A DNA stretch of 64,000 bases, from assembly GCA_038380435.1 (NCBI GenBank), contig JAWZYU010000011.1:73157501-73221500 (forward strand). The letters run 5' to 3'. Both the position numbers and the translations under genes were made by a program. Position 1 is the first letter of the stretch. The number at the start of each line of letters is the position of its first letter. Below are positions 11,216 to 21,468 of this stretch, piece by piece. Below the pieces are notes generated by a model. It was not told the origin of the DNA and did no database searches. It was given only the letters and a program-made list of their open reading frames with translations. Origin of the DNA: Ryuthela nishihirai (lineage: Eukaryota > Arthropoda > Arachnida > Araneae > Heptathelidae).

Positions 11216-13138
11216 CACAGGATTCATATGGTAGTCATACCAAAAATATGGTTCCTTTCTTGTGCTAGATTGATTCCATTTTGCAAATACAACAAAAATA
11301 AAACTGATATTTGGTAGGATTAAAATAATTTTTTGCAGTAGCCAGATATCTGCCTTATAAGGATTCCACATTAGATGAATTTCACTGTACTGGCTTTATT
11401 TTTTTCTGACACTATGCCAAGAAATTAAGTAAAAAACTTCTAGTAATACAGGCCATCAGCTAAAAATTCGCTGTCTTGTAATCATTTACAGTAGAGCTTA
11501 ATAACTCATAATACATAAAAATATAGATAAATTTTATTCTCTGTCAAGAGGCAAAGTTTTGCAATTAATATGTTGAACTATATATCATAACTAAATAGCT
11601 CTCTCATTCATATAAAATTTAAATGTGTTGTAATTTATATGAATTGCTGATTATTCAGTATCCAATTCTATTGATTGAATTCAGAAAACATTTGTAAGTG
11701 CCATGTGTAACATAGATCTGAGTAGCTTTGTGACAAAGGTAAATCTAGTTGGCTTGATCAGTGAAGTTCTGATAGGATAATTATTAGTGTAATTATTAGA
11801 GAGGCAAGAAGAGCATAGTTGTACGCAGTTTGTTTAAAAAAATTAAAGATTTAGCTGCAAAAAGAAAGGATAGCTTCTTTAAAGTGGAAATCAGGATCTC
11901 TTGCCTTAGATCTGACATTTGCATCTTCTTCCAGAGCTTGGGCTAGATAACAAATTTTATATATACCTACAAACATCATTTTGTGATGCAATTGTAAAAT
12001 TTAAGAATACTGAATTTTTTTTTTTGAAAGTAAGATCTGTAGTTATTGATAATAAATAGGGTACAAAAAGTATAGCAGTAAAGCATGTTTTGAATGATGA
12101 GTTTTATTCATCTTTAAAAACTTAATTCAGGGAATAAAAAAATAGATAAAACATTTAGGAATTAAAAAAGATAAAAGCTTAATTTTTTAAATCACACTGT
12201 TATGCAAATTGGAGAATTTGCAACCCTAGAAAACAGTTCAGGGTTGAATTCGGCCAAGAATGTGCTTCACATGCCTGCCATAGATAAGTTACTGCACTCT
12301 CTGCAGTTCATTCAGGTTTACACCAAATTTTCTTAAATATATGAGGTTTCTTTTTGACTGTGCGTGCTTAGTTATATGCATTTTTTTAAAACAATGATTA
12401 GTATATTAATATTGTTTTAAAGTTTGTTATGAGTGCATATTGTACAATATTGCACCTTATTTAATATGCAGTTGTCCAGATAAATCATCATTTAGCCTGG
12501 ATAACTGACATTACAATATCTATGCAAACTAAGATTATTCTGTTTTGCAGATATATTTAGTAACTTCATAAGTGCTGTTTTAATAACATGTGAACAGTTT
12601 TGACTAAATCATTTGCATTATGGGGGCCAGTAAGTAAAATGAATATTGATATCAAACTTTTTCAAATTATTATATCAAGCTTGATATTTTCAGCTTATTT
12701 CTGATAGAAAGGAGTGCAGGAGAAGATTTTATCAACAACTTTGTTAGAGCTTTCAAGAATTTTTTTTTCAGTGTCTGTTAAGATTAGTATTTTTAACTTG
12801 ACATCCTTGCAGAAAAAAAACCCATAAAGATCTAGAAATCCTAACAAAAAAGACTATAATTACTGTGTGGTCTGTATTATATTGATGTTTCATAAAAATG
12901 TATGATGCAACATTTTAAAGATAAAAATGTGTAAAATAATTGAGGACTGAATGCACTGAGCATTTTAAGTGATATTCCTAGTAATGTTTAGCTCTCATTA
13001 TTTGCAATGAAGATAAATATATGTCTAACATTAATGTCAGTTTTTTATCATGATTGAAAATTATTTTAGCAGTCTCAAGGTTAAAGCTACAAAAGTCACA
13101 AGGGTAGGCAAAATTACCACCAAATACTAAAGAGCTAA
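11216..13138. other. non-coding stretch
   Basis: A/T-rich sequence with no gene, RNA or clear repeat that I can support. Confidence 0.5.
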
Positions 13139-13374
13139 TTACACTGGGCAACGAATTTTCATAAAAGTCATGTCTCTGAGATAAAAGTAGCCATTTCTTA
13201 AAGATTTCAAGTGTTGAACACGAGTATGACAATGAAAATGCAAAATTGGCTACGATTTCTGAGAAATCCGCAATAGTTTCTTATGTAATAGAGTAATACG
13301 TACATATGACATGTATTGGTAAAATTCCACTTCTACCTCTGATGTCACTTTGCCCGTCGCTTGTACAGCTGCTC

Positions 13375-15483
13375 AGGATCATTATCTGGTGAGCGTCCAA
13401 CAGTAGTCAGTCAACATTGAAGTGGACCAGTTTCCCTGGTATCATTTCTAAATCGTTGCAATGTCCTGGTGAAAACGTTCACCGTGCTCATCACTAACCA
13501 TGCTGCAGTTGTCGGGGAACAAATCTAAGTGGTAATGGAGAAAGTGGATCTTTAAGGACATATTGCAGCCAAATTTGTGATACAGAGATAACATGTCCTT
13601 AACCAGTTTCTTGTAGTTGTCTGCCCTGACATTCCCGAGGAATTTGGTAGTACGCCAGGCTCGTAATCTGTAGTTCCCAGATTCGAGTTCCAGCTGGGTC
13701 AGTGTTGAGATTTATCTCCACAAAATTCCCTGCCCTGCTTATGGTCAATAGGGAACACCAATGGACTTGGAAAGGCCGCCTTCCGTCAGATGGGACATTA
13801 AGCCATGCCTCGTGTGCAGGAGAGCCATACCCTATGCACATTAAAGAACATGCTGGATGGCCTTGACAGGAGGCTACCATCTGTCTCCTAACAGCTGTTC
13901 CAGTGGGTCCCCTCCCCCAACCTTTTCTGAGCCTTCGGAGTCCATGTGACTTGACCATTTAGCTCATGGTGTGCAAAAAAGTGCCGCTCAGAGATAAAAC
14001 AACCCAACAACCTGAGGAATTTAGTTGACATCAGATGAAACGCGTCCCATGCCTTTTTCTCGTCACCCTGAAGCAGGTTGGTGAACATCTGATCTCTGAA
14101 CAGCTCGCGGATCTGAGAACCCACAAAAATTCCCTCTTTAATTTTCGTTTCACTAAGTCAAGGGAATTTGTCAGCCAAGTACTTGAAAGCTGATGCAGTC
14201 CGGTCCATGTCTTTTACAAAGTTTTTCATCACACCAAGTTTGATGTGTAGGGACGGTAGCAGGATTTTGTGCATTTCTGCCAGTGCTGGGTGTACCATAT
14301 TTTTCTCTCTGACCTACAGAGATTTCCTCTGAGCGAGTTTCTCTTCACTTAGGGTAAAGTTTTTGCTCAGCTGTCCCATTCACATAAGAAACAGCAGTAC
14401 TTCGTAGATCCCAGCTGCAGACCATCAACAGTGCCACTACCTTCAAGTCACAACAGAGATGCCAGCCATACTTGCTGTATTGAAGACAGTTCAACAGCTG
14501 TTTTAGGTTGGTAAGTTTCTTTCATGTAGACAGTGTGTCCAACCAGAATAGATGGAAGTCAGTTTCCATTATGCAGCAACACCGCCTGGAGACTCAATTT
14601 TGAGGAGTCTGAATAGTTGCCATTCTTGAGTGTCATGTTTTATTTCGAAGGCATTCATCAGACCATCTACATCAGAGCAGAACACAAGGTCATCTTCCTT
14701 TCTGAAGTAAGGCACAAATTGCTCATGTCGAGTTCGAAACAAAGTCACTCTAACATTTTCCTTGAGAAGATTCCATTATTTAAGTCTTGATCCAAGTAAC
14801 TCTGCTTTGGCCTTGGACAGCTCCAGATCATGAACAAGATCATTCATTTCTTTTTTGGTGAGAATGTGTGGCACAGATGACACACCGTGGCAGACATATG
14901 GATCATCATTAGACAACGAAGGCTGCGGAGAACCCGACGTCGGTTTGCCTCCCTCCTCATTGTCTGAATCGATGGAAAATTCTTTTGGAGGTTCAGGAAT
15001 AGGAAGGCCTTCGCCATGCGGAACAGGTCATAGAGCATATTGTACATTCAGGTATGCTGTTGTCCACTTCTTTTTCCTTGTGATGCCTCCAGAAACAGGT
15101 GGAACCATGCAGAAGTAGCAGTCATTTGTGTGATTGCTTGGCTCTCTCTAAACCATAGAAACAGCAAACGGCATTGCCACTTTTTCGCCTTTCAGCCACT
15201 TTGGAAGATTTCTTTCACACGTACTACAGCATATGTGTGGGGCCCAGGCCTTGTCCTGGTCCCCGATCTTGCACCCAAAATAAAATTCATATGCCATTTT
15301 CACTATTGGAGTGATGGCCCTTTTCTGGCTTGCAAACGTCACTTCCCCGCAAATGTAACAAAATGTATCTGCACTATTAACACAGTTATGAGGCATCACT
15401 ACTGTTGGATTAAAACTGCAAGGATCACTTGTGTTGTACTTATAACTCAGGGGTAAATGGAGTCGCTCAAAAGACTTGCTCAC
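13375..15483 (-). pseudogene. transposase-like gene of the CACTGGG element
   Basis: The - strand reads from MSKSFERLHLPLSYKYN at 15483. A Cys-rich N terminus follows (FCYICGEVTF, then HICCSTCERNLPKW), probably zinc-binding. Further on come a linker with PIPEPPKEFSIDSDNEEGGK, the blocks FCSDVDGLMNAFEIKHD (about 14640-14690) and CCDLKVVALL (about 14440-14475), then GSQIRELFRDQMFTNLLQGD (about 14060-14125), IHFLHYHLDLFPD, and finally SDEHGERFHQDIAT (about 13450-13500). The acidic residues in SDVDG, CDLK and DEHGE are reasonable DDE-like candidates; this is inference. Several stops and frame changes, plus the SINE at 13649-14013, break the frame. I recognise the sequence only as a repeated, transposon-associated family in invertebrates, not a host gene. 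Confidence 0.65.
13649..14013 (+). repeat. SINE-B copy inside the CACTGGG transposon
   Basis: The head has GCTCGTAATCTGTAGTTCCC and a B-box-like region GATTCGAGTTCC. The body includes GGAAAGGCCGCC, then TGGGACATTAAGCC, then GTGCCGCTCAGAG, with an AACAACCCAAC tail. It is flanked by the 12-bp duplication GAGGAATTTGGT / GAGGAATTTAGT (13637-13648 and 14014-14025, one mismatch), so its borders inside the gene are precise. Confidence 0.9.
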
Positions 15484-15832
15484 CCTATGAGATGTCGCTT
15501 ACAACTAACGATTGCATCGTCTTTTGTCCATGATCGTAAAGCTGCAATGTCATGACTCAACTACAGTGCATCAGACAATGATGCAATACCCCGGGTGTTG
15601 TGTGTATGGCGGGCTTATGCAATATGTTGCAATCTGGAGTTTAAAATACAGCATTGTGAAATGATTACTTATATACTCAATGTAGACTGAATCGTTTATA
15701 CATTACCATCTCTGTCTCTCCTAACAAGAGCCAATTGACAAATTTTATTGTCATTTTCGTGTTCAGCACCTCGAAATTAGTAAAGATTGGCTATTTTCAT
15801 TTCAAAGCCTTTTTGTGTGTTGCCCAGTGTTA

Positions 15833-16382
15833 TGTTCTGTTATTGCATGATTGATGTTTTAAATATTTTCATTGATAGAGATATTATCCCTGAGAATTTA
15901 CTATAGGTATAATCATATATATAAAAACGAAAAAGATAATGTTTCTTATGGTATTTACAGAGTCATTAATTTACTTTTTGTTTCTGAGTTTGGGATTTTT
16001 TTTTCTTTTCATAATTGCACATCACAGTTTAACCATTCCAGTATCTAGCATAGAGTAATGCTAAAAAATAAATCTGCAATCCTGTATATAGGTTCTAAGA
16101 AATAGCAGTCAGATGGCTTTGACTTATTTATATCATAGTTTAATAAAATATGCATCAAATGGAAAAAAAGAAAATATTATTTTTTGAGCCTTAATTTTGT
16201 ATTTTTTTAAGATAACCCCAAAACTACCCCCCCACCCCCACTCCCTCTTGAAACTAAATCCTATCTATGTGCCTGGGATGGTTTCATTATGTATATGATC
16301 AATAAAGTATCGTCAACTGCCCTTAAAGAAGGCAATTTTATCAGATGAACACTATAGCAAAAAAGCTGAGCAAAATATAATT
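15833..16382. other. non-coding stretch
   Basis: Nothing recognisable except a C-rich run near 16225-16245. It may belong to the outer part of the foldback that follows. Confidence 0.4.
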
Positions 16383-16395
16383 ACATAAAAAATAG

Positions 16396-16655
16396 GGACA
16401 CCGATGGGCTTGGAAAGGCCGCCGTCCGTCGGATGGGACGTTAAGCCGTGGCCCCGTGTGTGGGAGAGTCATACCCTGTGCACGTTAAAGAACACACTGG
16501 ATGGCCTTGACGGGAGGCTACCATCTGTCTCCCAACAGCTGTTCCAGTGGGTCCCCTCCCCCAACCTTCTCTGAGCCTTCGGGGTCCATGTGACCTGGCC
16601 ATTTAGCCCATGGTGTGCAAAAAAGTGCCGCTCAGAGGTAAAACAACCCAACCCA
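16396..16655 (+). repeat. SINE-B copy, 5'-truncated
   Basis: It begins in the body at GGACACCGATGGGCTTGG and runs to the AACAACCCAACCCA tail. It is flanked by a perfect 13-bp duplication ACATAAAAAATAG (16383-16395 and 16656-16668). Target duplication plus 5' truncation shows retroposition by target-primed reverse transcription. Confidence 0.9.
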
Positions 16656-16660
16656 ACATA

Positions 16661-17449
16661 AAAAATAGCTATCTTTCTATATATGCACTTAAAAAGTAGA
16701 CAATAAACCTAAAACATATCAATGGGTGCAATCAGTCAATGAATTCATTAGTAAAGAATCACAGGATAAGTCCTGTAGACATGGAACTCACGAAATAATA
16801 ACCTGAAAAAAATTGGTTTTGCCATGAGTGGGATTCGAATCCATGTCTCCAGGAAACATGCCTGTTATGTTAACCACTACACCACCAATGACTAACCTTT
16901 TCTCAGCTTGTGTGACGTTACAAACTTTCCGATTTTTTATTTGATTTGCACAGTGGCACCATCTGTCTGGGAAGTGGACAACTCTGTTTCCTCAATGTAG
17001 ATGAAATTAATATTTGTCACTCATGCTCAGGACGTTAAATCAATAAATCAGTAGTAAAGAATCACAGGATAAGTCCTGTAGACACTTCCACCTCCCGGAT
17101 AGATGGTGCCACTATGTGAATCAAACAAAAAATTCGAAAAGTTTATAAAGTTGCACAAGCTGTGAAAAGGTTGGTGGTTAGCATAACAGGCATGTTTCCT
17201 GGAGATGTGGGTTCGAATTCCACTCATGGCAAACCATTTTTTTTTCAGCTCATTATTTCATGAGTTCAGTGAATTCATATTCACTTCAAAGGAATATAGG
17301 GCACCAATTTACCTACTCAACAAGATTGCCAGTACCCTATCATCCTTTGAAGTGAATACGAATTCAGTGGCTGATTTGCACCACAGATATGTTTTAGGTT
17401 TGTTTTCTACTTTTTAGGTGCATATAGGAAGATAGGTATTTTTTTAAAT
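16661..17449. repeat. large foldback (inverted repeat) containing tRNA-like sequence
   Basis: The left arm (about 16661-16990) and right arm (about 17085-17449) are inverted copies. The outer parts pair: AGCTATCTTTCTATATATGC with GCATATAGGAAGATAGGTAT, and AATAAACCTAAAACATATC with GATATGTTTTAGGTTTGTTT. The inner parts carry a tRNA-like unit in opposite directions. It has a B box GGATTCGAATCC on the - strand near 16830 and GGGTTCGAATTCC on the + strand near 17210. The loop is about 95 bp. It may be two SINE-like copies in inverted orientation or a foldback transposon. Confidence 0.7.
17270..17365. repeat. secondary inverted repeat
   Basis: GAATTCATATTCACTTCAAA near 17270 pairs with TTTGAAGTGAATACGAATTC ending near 17365. 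This forms a roughly 23-bp stem with about 50 bp between the arms, nested in the right arm of the larger foldback. Confidence 0.7.
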
Positions 17450-17504
17450 TTTTAAATTTAATTCTAGTTTTTATTTTTCACTAAAGACACCTATCTTCAG
17501 AAAC

Positions 17505-18215
17505 TTTCATTTGATGTATGACTCATATAGATCAACCACATTTTTCTTTTCCCTTTTTTTGGAGTTGTGTTTGAGGTACCCATGACATTGGAGACATCAC
17601 AAGCTTTAATATGAGATATAACTCATTAAAGTTGACCTCCATGAATTTCCTATCCACTTTTGGGGAAGGGGAGAATGGTGATAGCTATATTTGAAATAGT
17701 CGATGATAGTCCTCATATGAGCTTTCATTTGACACTTTACTCATTACTATAGGCCCTTGCATTTGGAAGATATAGTAAAAGAACAATTTAACAGTTTGCT
17801 CTTTTTAAGGAGGAAAAAAGTGGGAGGGGGGAGGGGTTATTGCCTACAACATTCACCACTTCACAAGCTTCCATTTGAGCTACAACTTGTTATATTCAGC
17901 CCTCACTTTCAAAAGATATAGTACAACAATACTTTGCATATTTTCCCCTTTTTTGGGAAGACAGTTCAGGAAAATTTTTTTATAACCTATGACGCTCTCC
18001 ATGCTTTCATTTTATGCATAGCCCAATACTTTCAGCCCTTGTGTTCCAAAGATATACCATAACAATCATTTCCATATTTTTCCATTTTTAGGGGGGAGAA
18101 AGCATAGGAGTAAATTGTTCATTGCCTTATGACACTCCCTGTTTCACAAGCCTTCATTTGATTTGTAAATCATAAGTTTGTCCATCGCATTTGAAAGATA
18201 TGGTGGAACAATTGC
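17505..18215 (+). repeat. degenerate tandem array, about six units of 100-150 bp
   Basis: Repeating order: (CACAAGC)TTTCATTTGA, then a TATAACTCATTA-like block, then TTCAGCCCT, then TTTGAAAGATATAGTA, then a CCCCTTTTTTGGGG-like block. Unit starts lie near 17505, 17602, 17721, 17868, 18001 and 18149. Spacing varies from about 97 to 148 bp and units are diverged. No reading frame is maintained. Confidence 0.65.
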
Positions 18216-19033
18216 TTTGGCAAATCCTCATACTGACAAACCAACAAATGATGAGTGAAATGCAATAGGAAGATAGTTAAAAACTGGAATTGAGTGAAAA
18301 GTTAGCTTTCAGATTTGCATTTTTTGTCATTTAATGCTTATGAATAATTATTTTGTTTTCAAAAGTTAGTATCCTTAAAGAGTAGAAATTCAACTTAATA
18401 AAGATTCAAAAACTATAAATGAATTTGTAATGTAAATTTTTATGAGAGATAATAATTAGTATATCTTTAAACAAAAAATTATTTTTTATATCTTAAAACA
18501 AAAAAAAAAGTTACATTTTTCCACCTCTTGGAGGTAAAGGGACATGTCACAATCTTGGTGTAAACCCCTTGACCATCATACTCTACCATCAAAATTTTTA
18601 GCATGAACATATTGTTTACAGTACTCTTTTAAAGTTTTGCCATTTTTCAACTTTTTATGGCTCACTAGTGGTGGAAATTCAAAAGTATTAAAAATTTCAG
18701 AAAGTGTGAATCTTACAATTTTCTTAGTATCTATCCAACCTAAAAAAGAATTTTTCATTTATCTCTTACAACAAAAAAAAAAATTCAATATGTAGAAATG
18801 GACAAATAGACAGATGACAAAGTGGGAACGAAAGCTGGTTTTCTGTAATATTTAAATGAGTGAGAAGCCATCTTTGTGTTTGTATTGGACATCTCCAGAT
18901 GCAAATTTCTTTTCTTTTGTAATTAGTGTTGCCATATCCTTGTTATTTGCAATGAATAAGTAAATTGTTACAATATAGTGTTTTTATAAATGTTGCCACA
19001 CAAATATCTAATCTGTTTTCTTATACTTTTCAG
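18216..19033. other. intron with one satellite-like unit
   Basis: About 18520-18790 resembles the tandem units at 26480-27000: it shares the GGTGTAAA, ACTCTACCATCAAAATTT, TTTTGCCATTTTTCAA and TATCTATCCAACC blocks. The stretch ends at the flippase splice acceptor at 19032-19033. No gene otherwise. Confidence 0.5.
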
Positions 19034-19161
19034 ATCTTGGTAGTACAAATTTTGGATACACATTTCTTACATTCATAATTCTTTACAACAATTTGATTCC
19101 CATTAGTCTGCAAGTGACCTTGGAATTAGTACGTTTTATTCAGGCAATTTTTATAAACATG
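19034..19161 (+). CDS. P4-ATPase (ATP8A-like) exon: membrane segment with PISL motif
   Basis: A 128-bp exon between a TTTTCAG acceptor and a GTAAGT donor, entering with two bases of a split codon and ending in phase 0. It encodes [20 protein letters not shown], then [22 protein letters not shown]. This is a hydrophobic segment carrying the PISL motif (codons 19099-19110) of P4 ATPases. The motif lies in TM4, in the region where flippases handle the phospholipid headgroup. In the family the next residues lead into the phosphorylation motif, and the 28492 exon supplies exactly that. Upstream exons are not seen in this window. The host gene is most like ATP8A-type aminophospholipid flippases. 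Confidence 0.92.
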
Positions 19162-20248
19162 GTAAGTTCATTTGATTCACATCAATGTAAAGTGTTTGTA
19201 TCATGTTACATGTGTGCACTGCTCCTCAAGTAGCCATATGTTATGGGGGTGCAATTAAACCATATAATTTAATTTTCCAAATGCAGTGATCTTGAGCAAA
19301 AGCAGCAGCTGCATTTGGCCACTGCACGCCATTTCTGATAGGGTCCTGTCTGATATTGTCCACTCACCACACTATCTCTGCCACTAGATATAAAGGCAAC
19401 ATGTCCAAGCGATAACAATCTCACCAACCTACTGTCATATCCATCACCAAATTAATTACAGTATTTAGGATAAGTGATACGAATTTAGAGTATAATTTTT
19501 CATGTGAGTTTTGTTTAATTTTTGTTAAAAAACCACGAGTATTTTTTCATGCCGTCTCATTCATATACTTATAAGATGTTTTGCTTTATATGTTATCCTG
19601 ATGGGCTGGTACAACCAGACATTTTATTAATTGTTCAGTAGAATAAGTGTTGAGATGCAAGGGAAATTATACTCCTGATGAGTGCTGCAGAGAACTCAAG
19701 GATGCCAGTAATTGAAGGTATCAGTGGACCAAGTAATATATAAGGATAAAGTAAGGACCAAGTAATATAATCAGCACCAGATGGCAAAGCACATGTCACC
19801 CATCTTGCCACCTGCTGACTGTGAAAATCATTAGTGACTCAGGCATAGTCAGACAGACTCAAATGCAAATCCTGAAAAAAGATAGTTGGCATTTCTCCTG
19901 GCAGAAAGGAATGGTGATATTTCCTGTGTGGATCAAAAGATTCAATCTGAGTTAGAGTTGAGGTATTTGATCTCAAAGTGGGCTTGATGGATTTCGGCCT
20001 GAGTATATATTGCAAAAATAAAAATTAGTAACAGCATGAAATTCAGCAGTCAGAAAAGTTTACTATAATGCTGTATGTAAAACTATGTACATATGACAAC
20101 CTTAGATGATGTTAAAGTTTCGACAAGATTTTGATGAGAGATAAGAGAAGGTACTTACAAAGAGCATTCTTCTTCAAATTGCAGCATTGTGGTCATACCA
20201 TTACCTCCTATCTGCCATTGGACAGGATGGCTGATTGTATATATATAT
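19162..20248. other. flippase intron, 5' part
   Basis: No gene seen. A short direct repeat GGACCAAGTAATATA occurs twice near 19725-19770. Confidence 0.5.
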
Positions 20249-20250
20249 AT

Positions 20251-21468
20251 ACCACCAAAGAGCCAAAACATTATGACCACCTGCCTAATATGATGTTGGT
20301 CCTCCACGTGCTGCCAAAACAGCTCTTACCTGGCGAGACATGGATGTTACAAGATTTCACAAGGTATCTTGTGGTATCTGGTACCAACATGTTACCAGCA
20401 GATCCTTTAATTCTTGTAAGTTACGTGGTTGAGCTGCCACAGATCGGATATGCTGTTTCAACACAAACCACAGATACTCGATTGGATTGATGTCTGGGAA
20501 ATTTGGGAGGCCAGGGCAATACCTGGAAGTCTTCCTCATGTTCTGCAAACCATTCTTGAACAATCTGGGCATGTTGCATTATCCTGCTGAAAGAAGGCAC
20601 TACTAGAGGGGTATGTCTCTGCCATGAAAGGATGTACCTGGTCTGCAATGATGTTTAGGTATGTGGCAGATATCATAGTTTCCTGCACATGAATGAATGG
20701 ACCCAGGGTTTCCCAGCAGAACATTGCCCAAAGCATCAGAGCACTGTGGGACGAAAACAAGCTCCACTGCTTGTTTTCATCCCACTGTGCATCCTGGTGC
20801 CAACACTTCCCCAGGTAAATGACACACACGTACCTGGCCATCCACTTGGTGCAACAGGAAATGAGATTAATCGTACCAGAGATCTTCTTCCAATCATTCA
20901 AGGTCCAGTTTTGATGCTCGCATGCCCATTGTAGGCGCTTTCGACAGTGAACCAAGGTTATCATTTGCACTCTGAGCAGCCTACAGCTACTCAGCCCCAT
21001 TTTCAATAGACTTCAATGTACTGTGTGTTGTGACACATTAGTTCCATCACCAGCATTCAATTGTGGGTGAGTTGTGCCACAGTATCCCTTCTGTTGGCTC
21101 GTACTATAAGGGATAGCCTTTTCTCACCTCTGGCATCAATGAGCCGTGGTTGGCCCACACCTTGCTGGTGGTTTTCCTTCCTTGGACCACTTTTTGAAGG
21201 TAACACAGCTGACTGAGGAACCCACAAGCCTTGCTGTCTTGGAAATGCTCTGACCCAGTTGTCTGTGCCATTACAATTTGGCCTTTGTCAAGCTCACTTA
21301 AGTCCACTGCCTTTCCCATCTGAAGAACAAGAATAACACTGATTAACAGAGCTCAGTATCAGGTGTTATTTTTACCATTTCATGATCTTCACACTAGCCT
21401 TCATTTACCTGCAGTTGCTTCGATTTGCATAAAGATGCACTGGTCATAATATTTTGGATATTTGGTGT
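20251..21468 (-). mobile_element. Tc1-like transposon copy M1, decayed
   Basis: The inverted ends (left ACCAAAGAGCCAAAACATTA; right reversed ACCAAATATCCAAAATATTA) surround a - strand transposase. The terminus and internal sequence match the copies at 28812, 49610 and 58541. Length about 1.2 kb fits a Tc1 element with short terminal repeats. It lies next to TA-rich DNA, as expected for TA target sites. Confidence 0.85.
20357..21319 (-). pseudogene. Tc1-like transposase of M1
   Basis: It starts MGKAVDLSELDKGQIVMAQT at 21319 (the helix-turn-helix region), followed by frame changes. Further on are RKRLQWACEHQNWTLNDWKK, LWAMFCWETLGPFIHVQET, the FFQQDNA block with the second catalytic Asp, and PDINPIEYLWFVL with the catalytic Glu. 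At the first catalytic Asp the aligned codons are TGG TAC GAT TAA, so the Asp is kept but a stop follows directly. At least three frameshifts are present. It belongs to the DD34E Tc1 group and is inactive. Confidence 0.8.

Larger units (their letters stand above)
13142..15829 (-). mobile_element. complete DNA transposon with CACTGGGCAAC termini
   Basis: The ends are CACTGGGCAAC at 13142-13152 and GTTGCCCAGTG at 15819-15829. Imperfect inverted similarity extends about 110 bp inward: both arms share AGTAGCCATTTCTTAAAG / ATAGCCAATCTTTACTAA, then TGTTGAACACGAGTATGACA / TGCTGAACACGAAAATGACA. The 3-bp flanks are TTA on both sides (13139-13141, 15830-15832). Inside is one - strand gene, carrying a SINE-B. 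Without the SINE the element is about 2.3 kb. A CACTG terminus with a 3-bp duplication points to the CACTA/Mirage/Chapaev assemblage, but I do not recognise the transposase as a member, so the superfamily is open. Confidence 0.8.

Noticed and set aside
14855..15456. + strand open frames across the CACTGGG element
   Set aside because: They are shadows of the - strand gene; the recognisable blocks (CYICGE, SDVDG, SDEHGERFHQ) are all on the - strand.
16830..16890. tRNA-like sequence in the foldback as a functional tRNA
   Set aside because: The B box is good, but the acceptor arm and 5' half do not pair, and the sequence occurs twice in inverted copies within a repeat.
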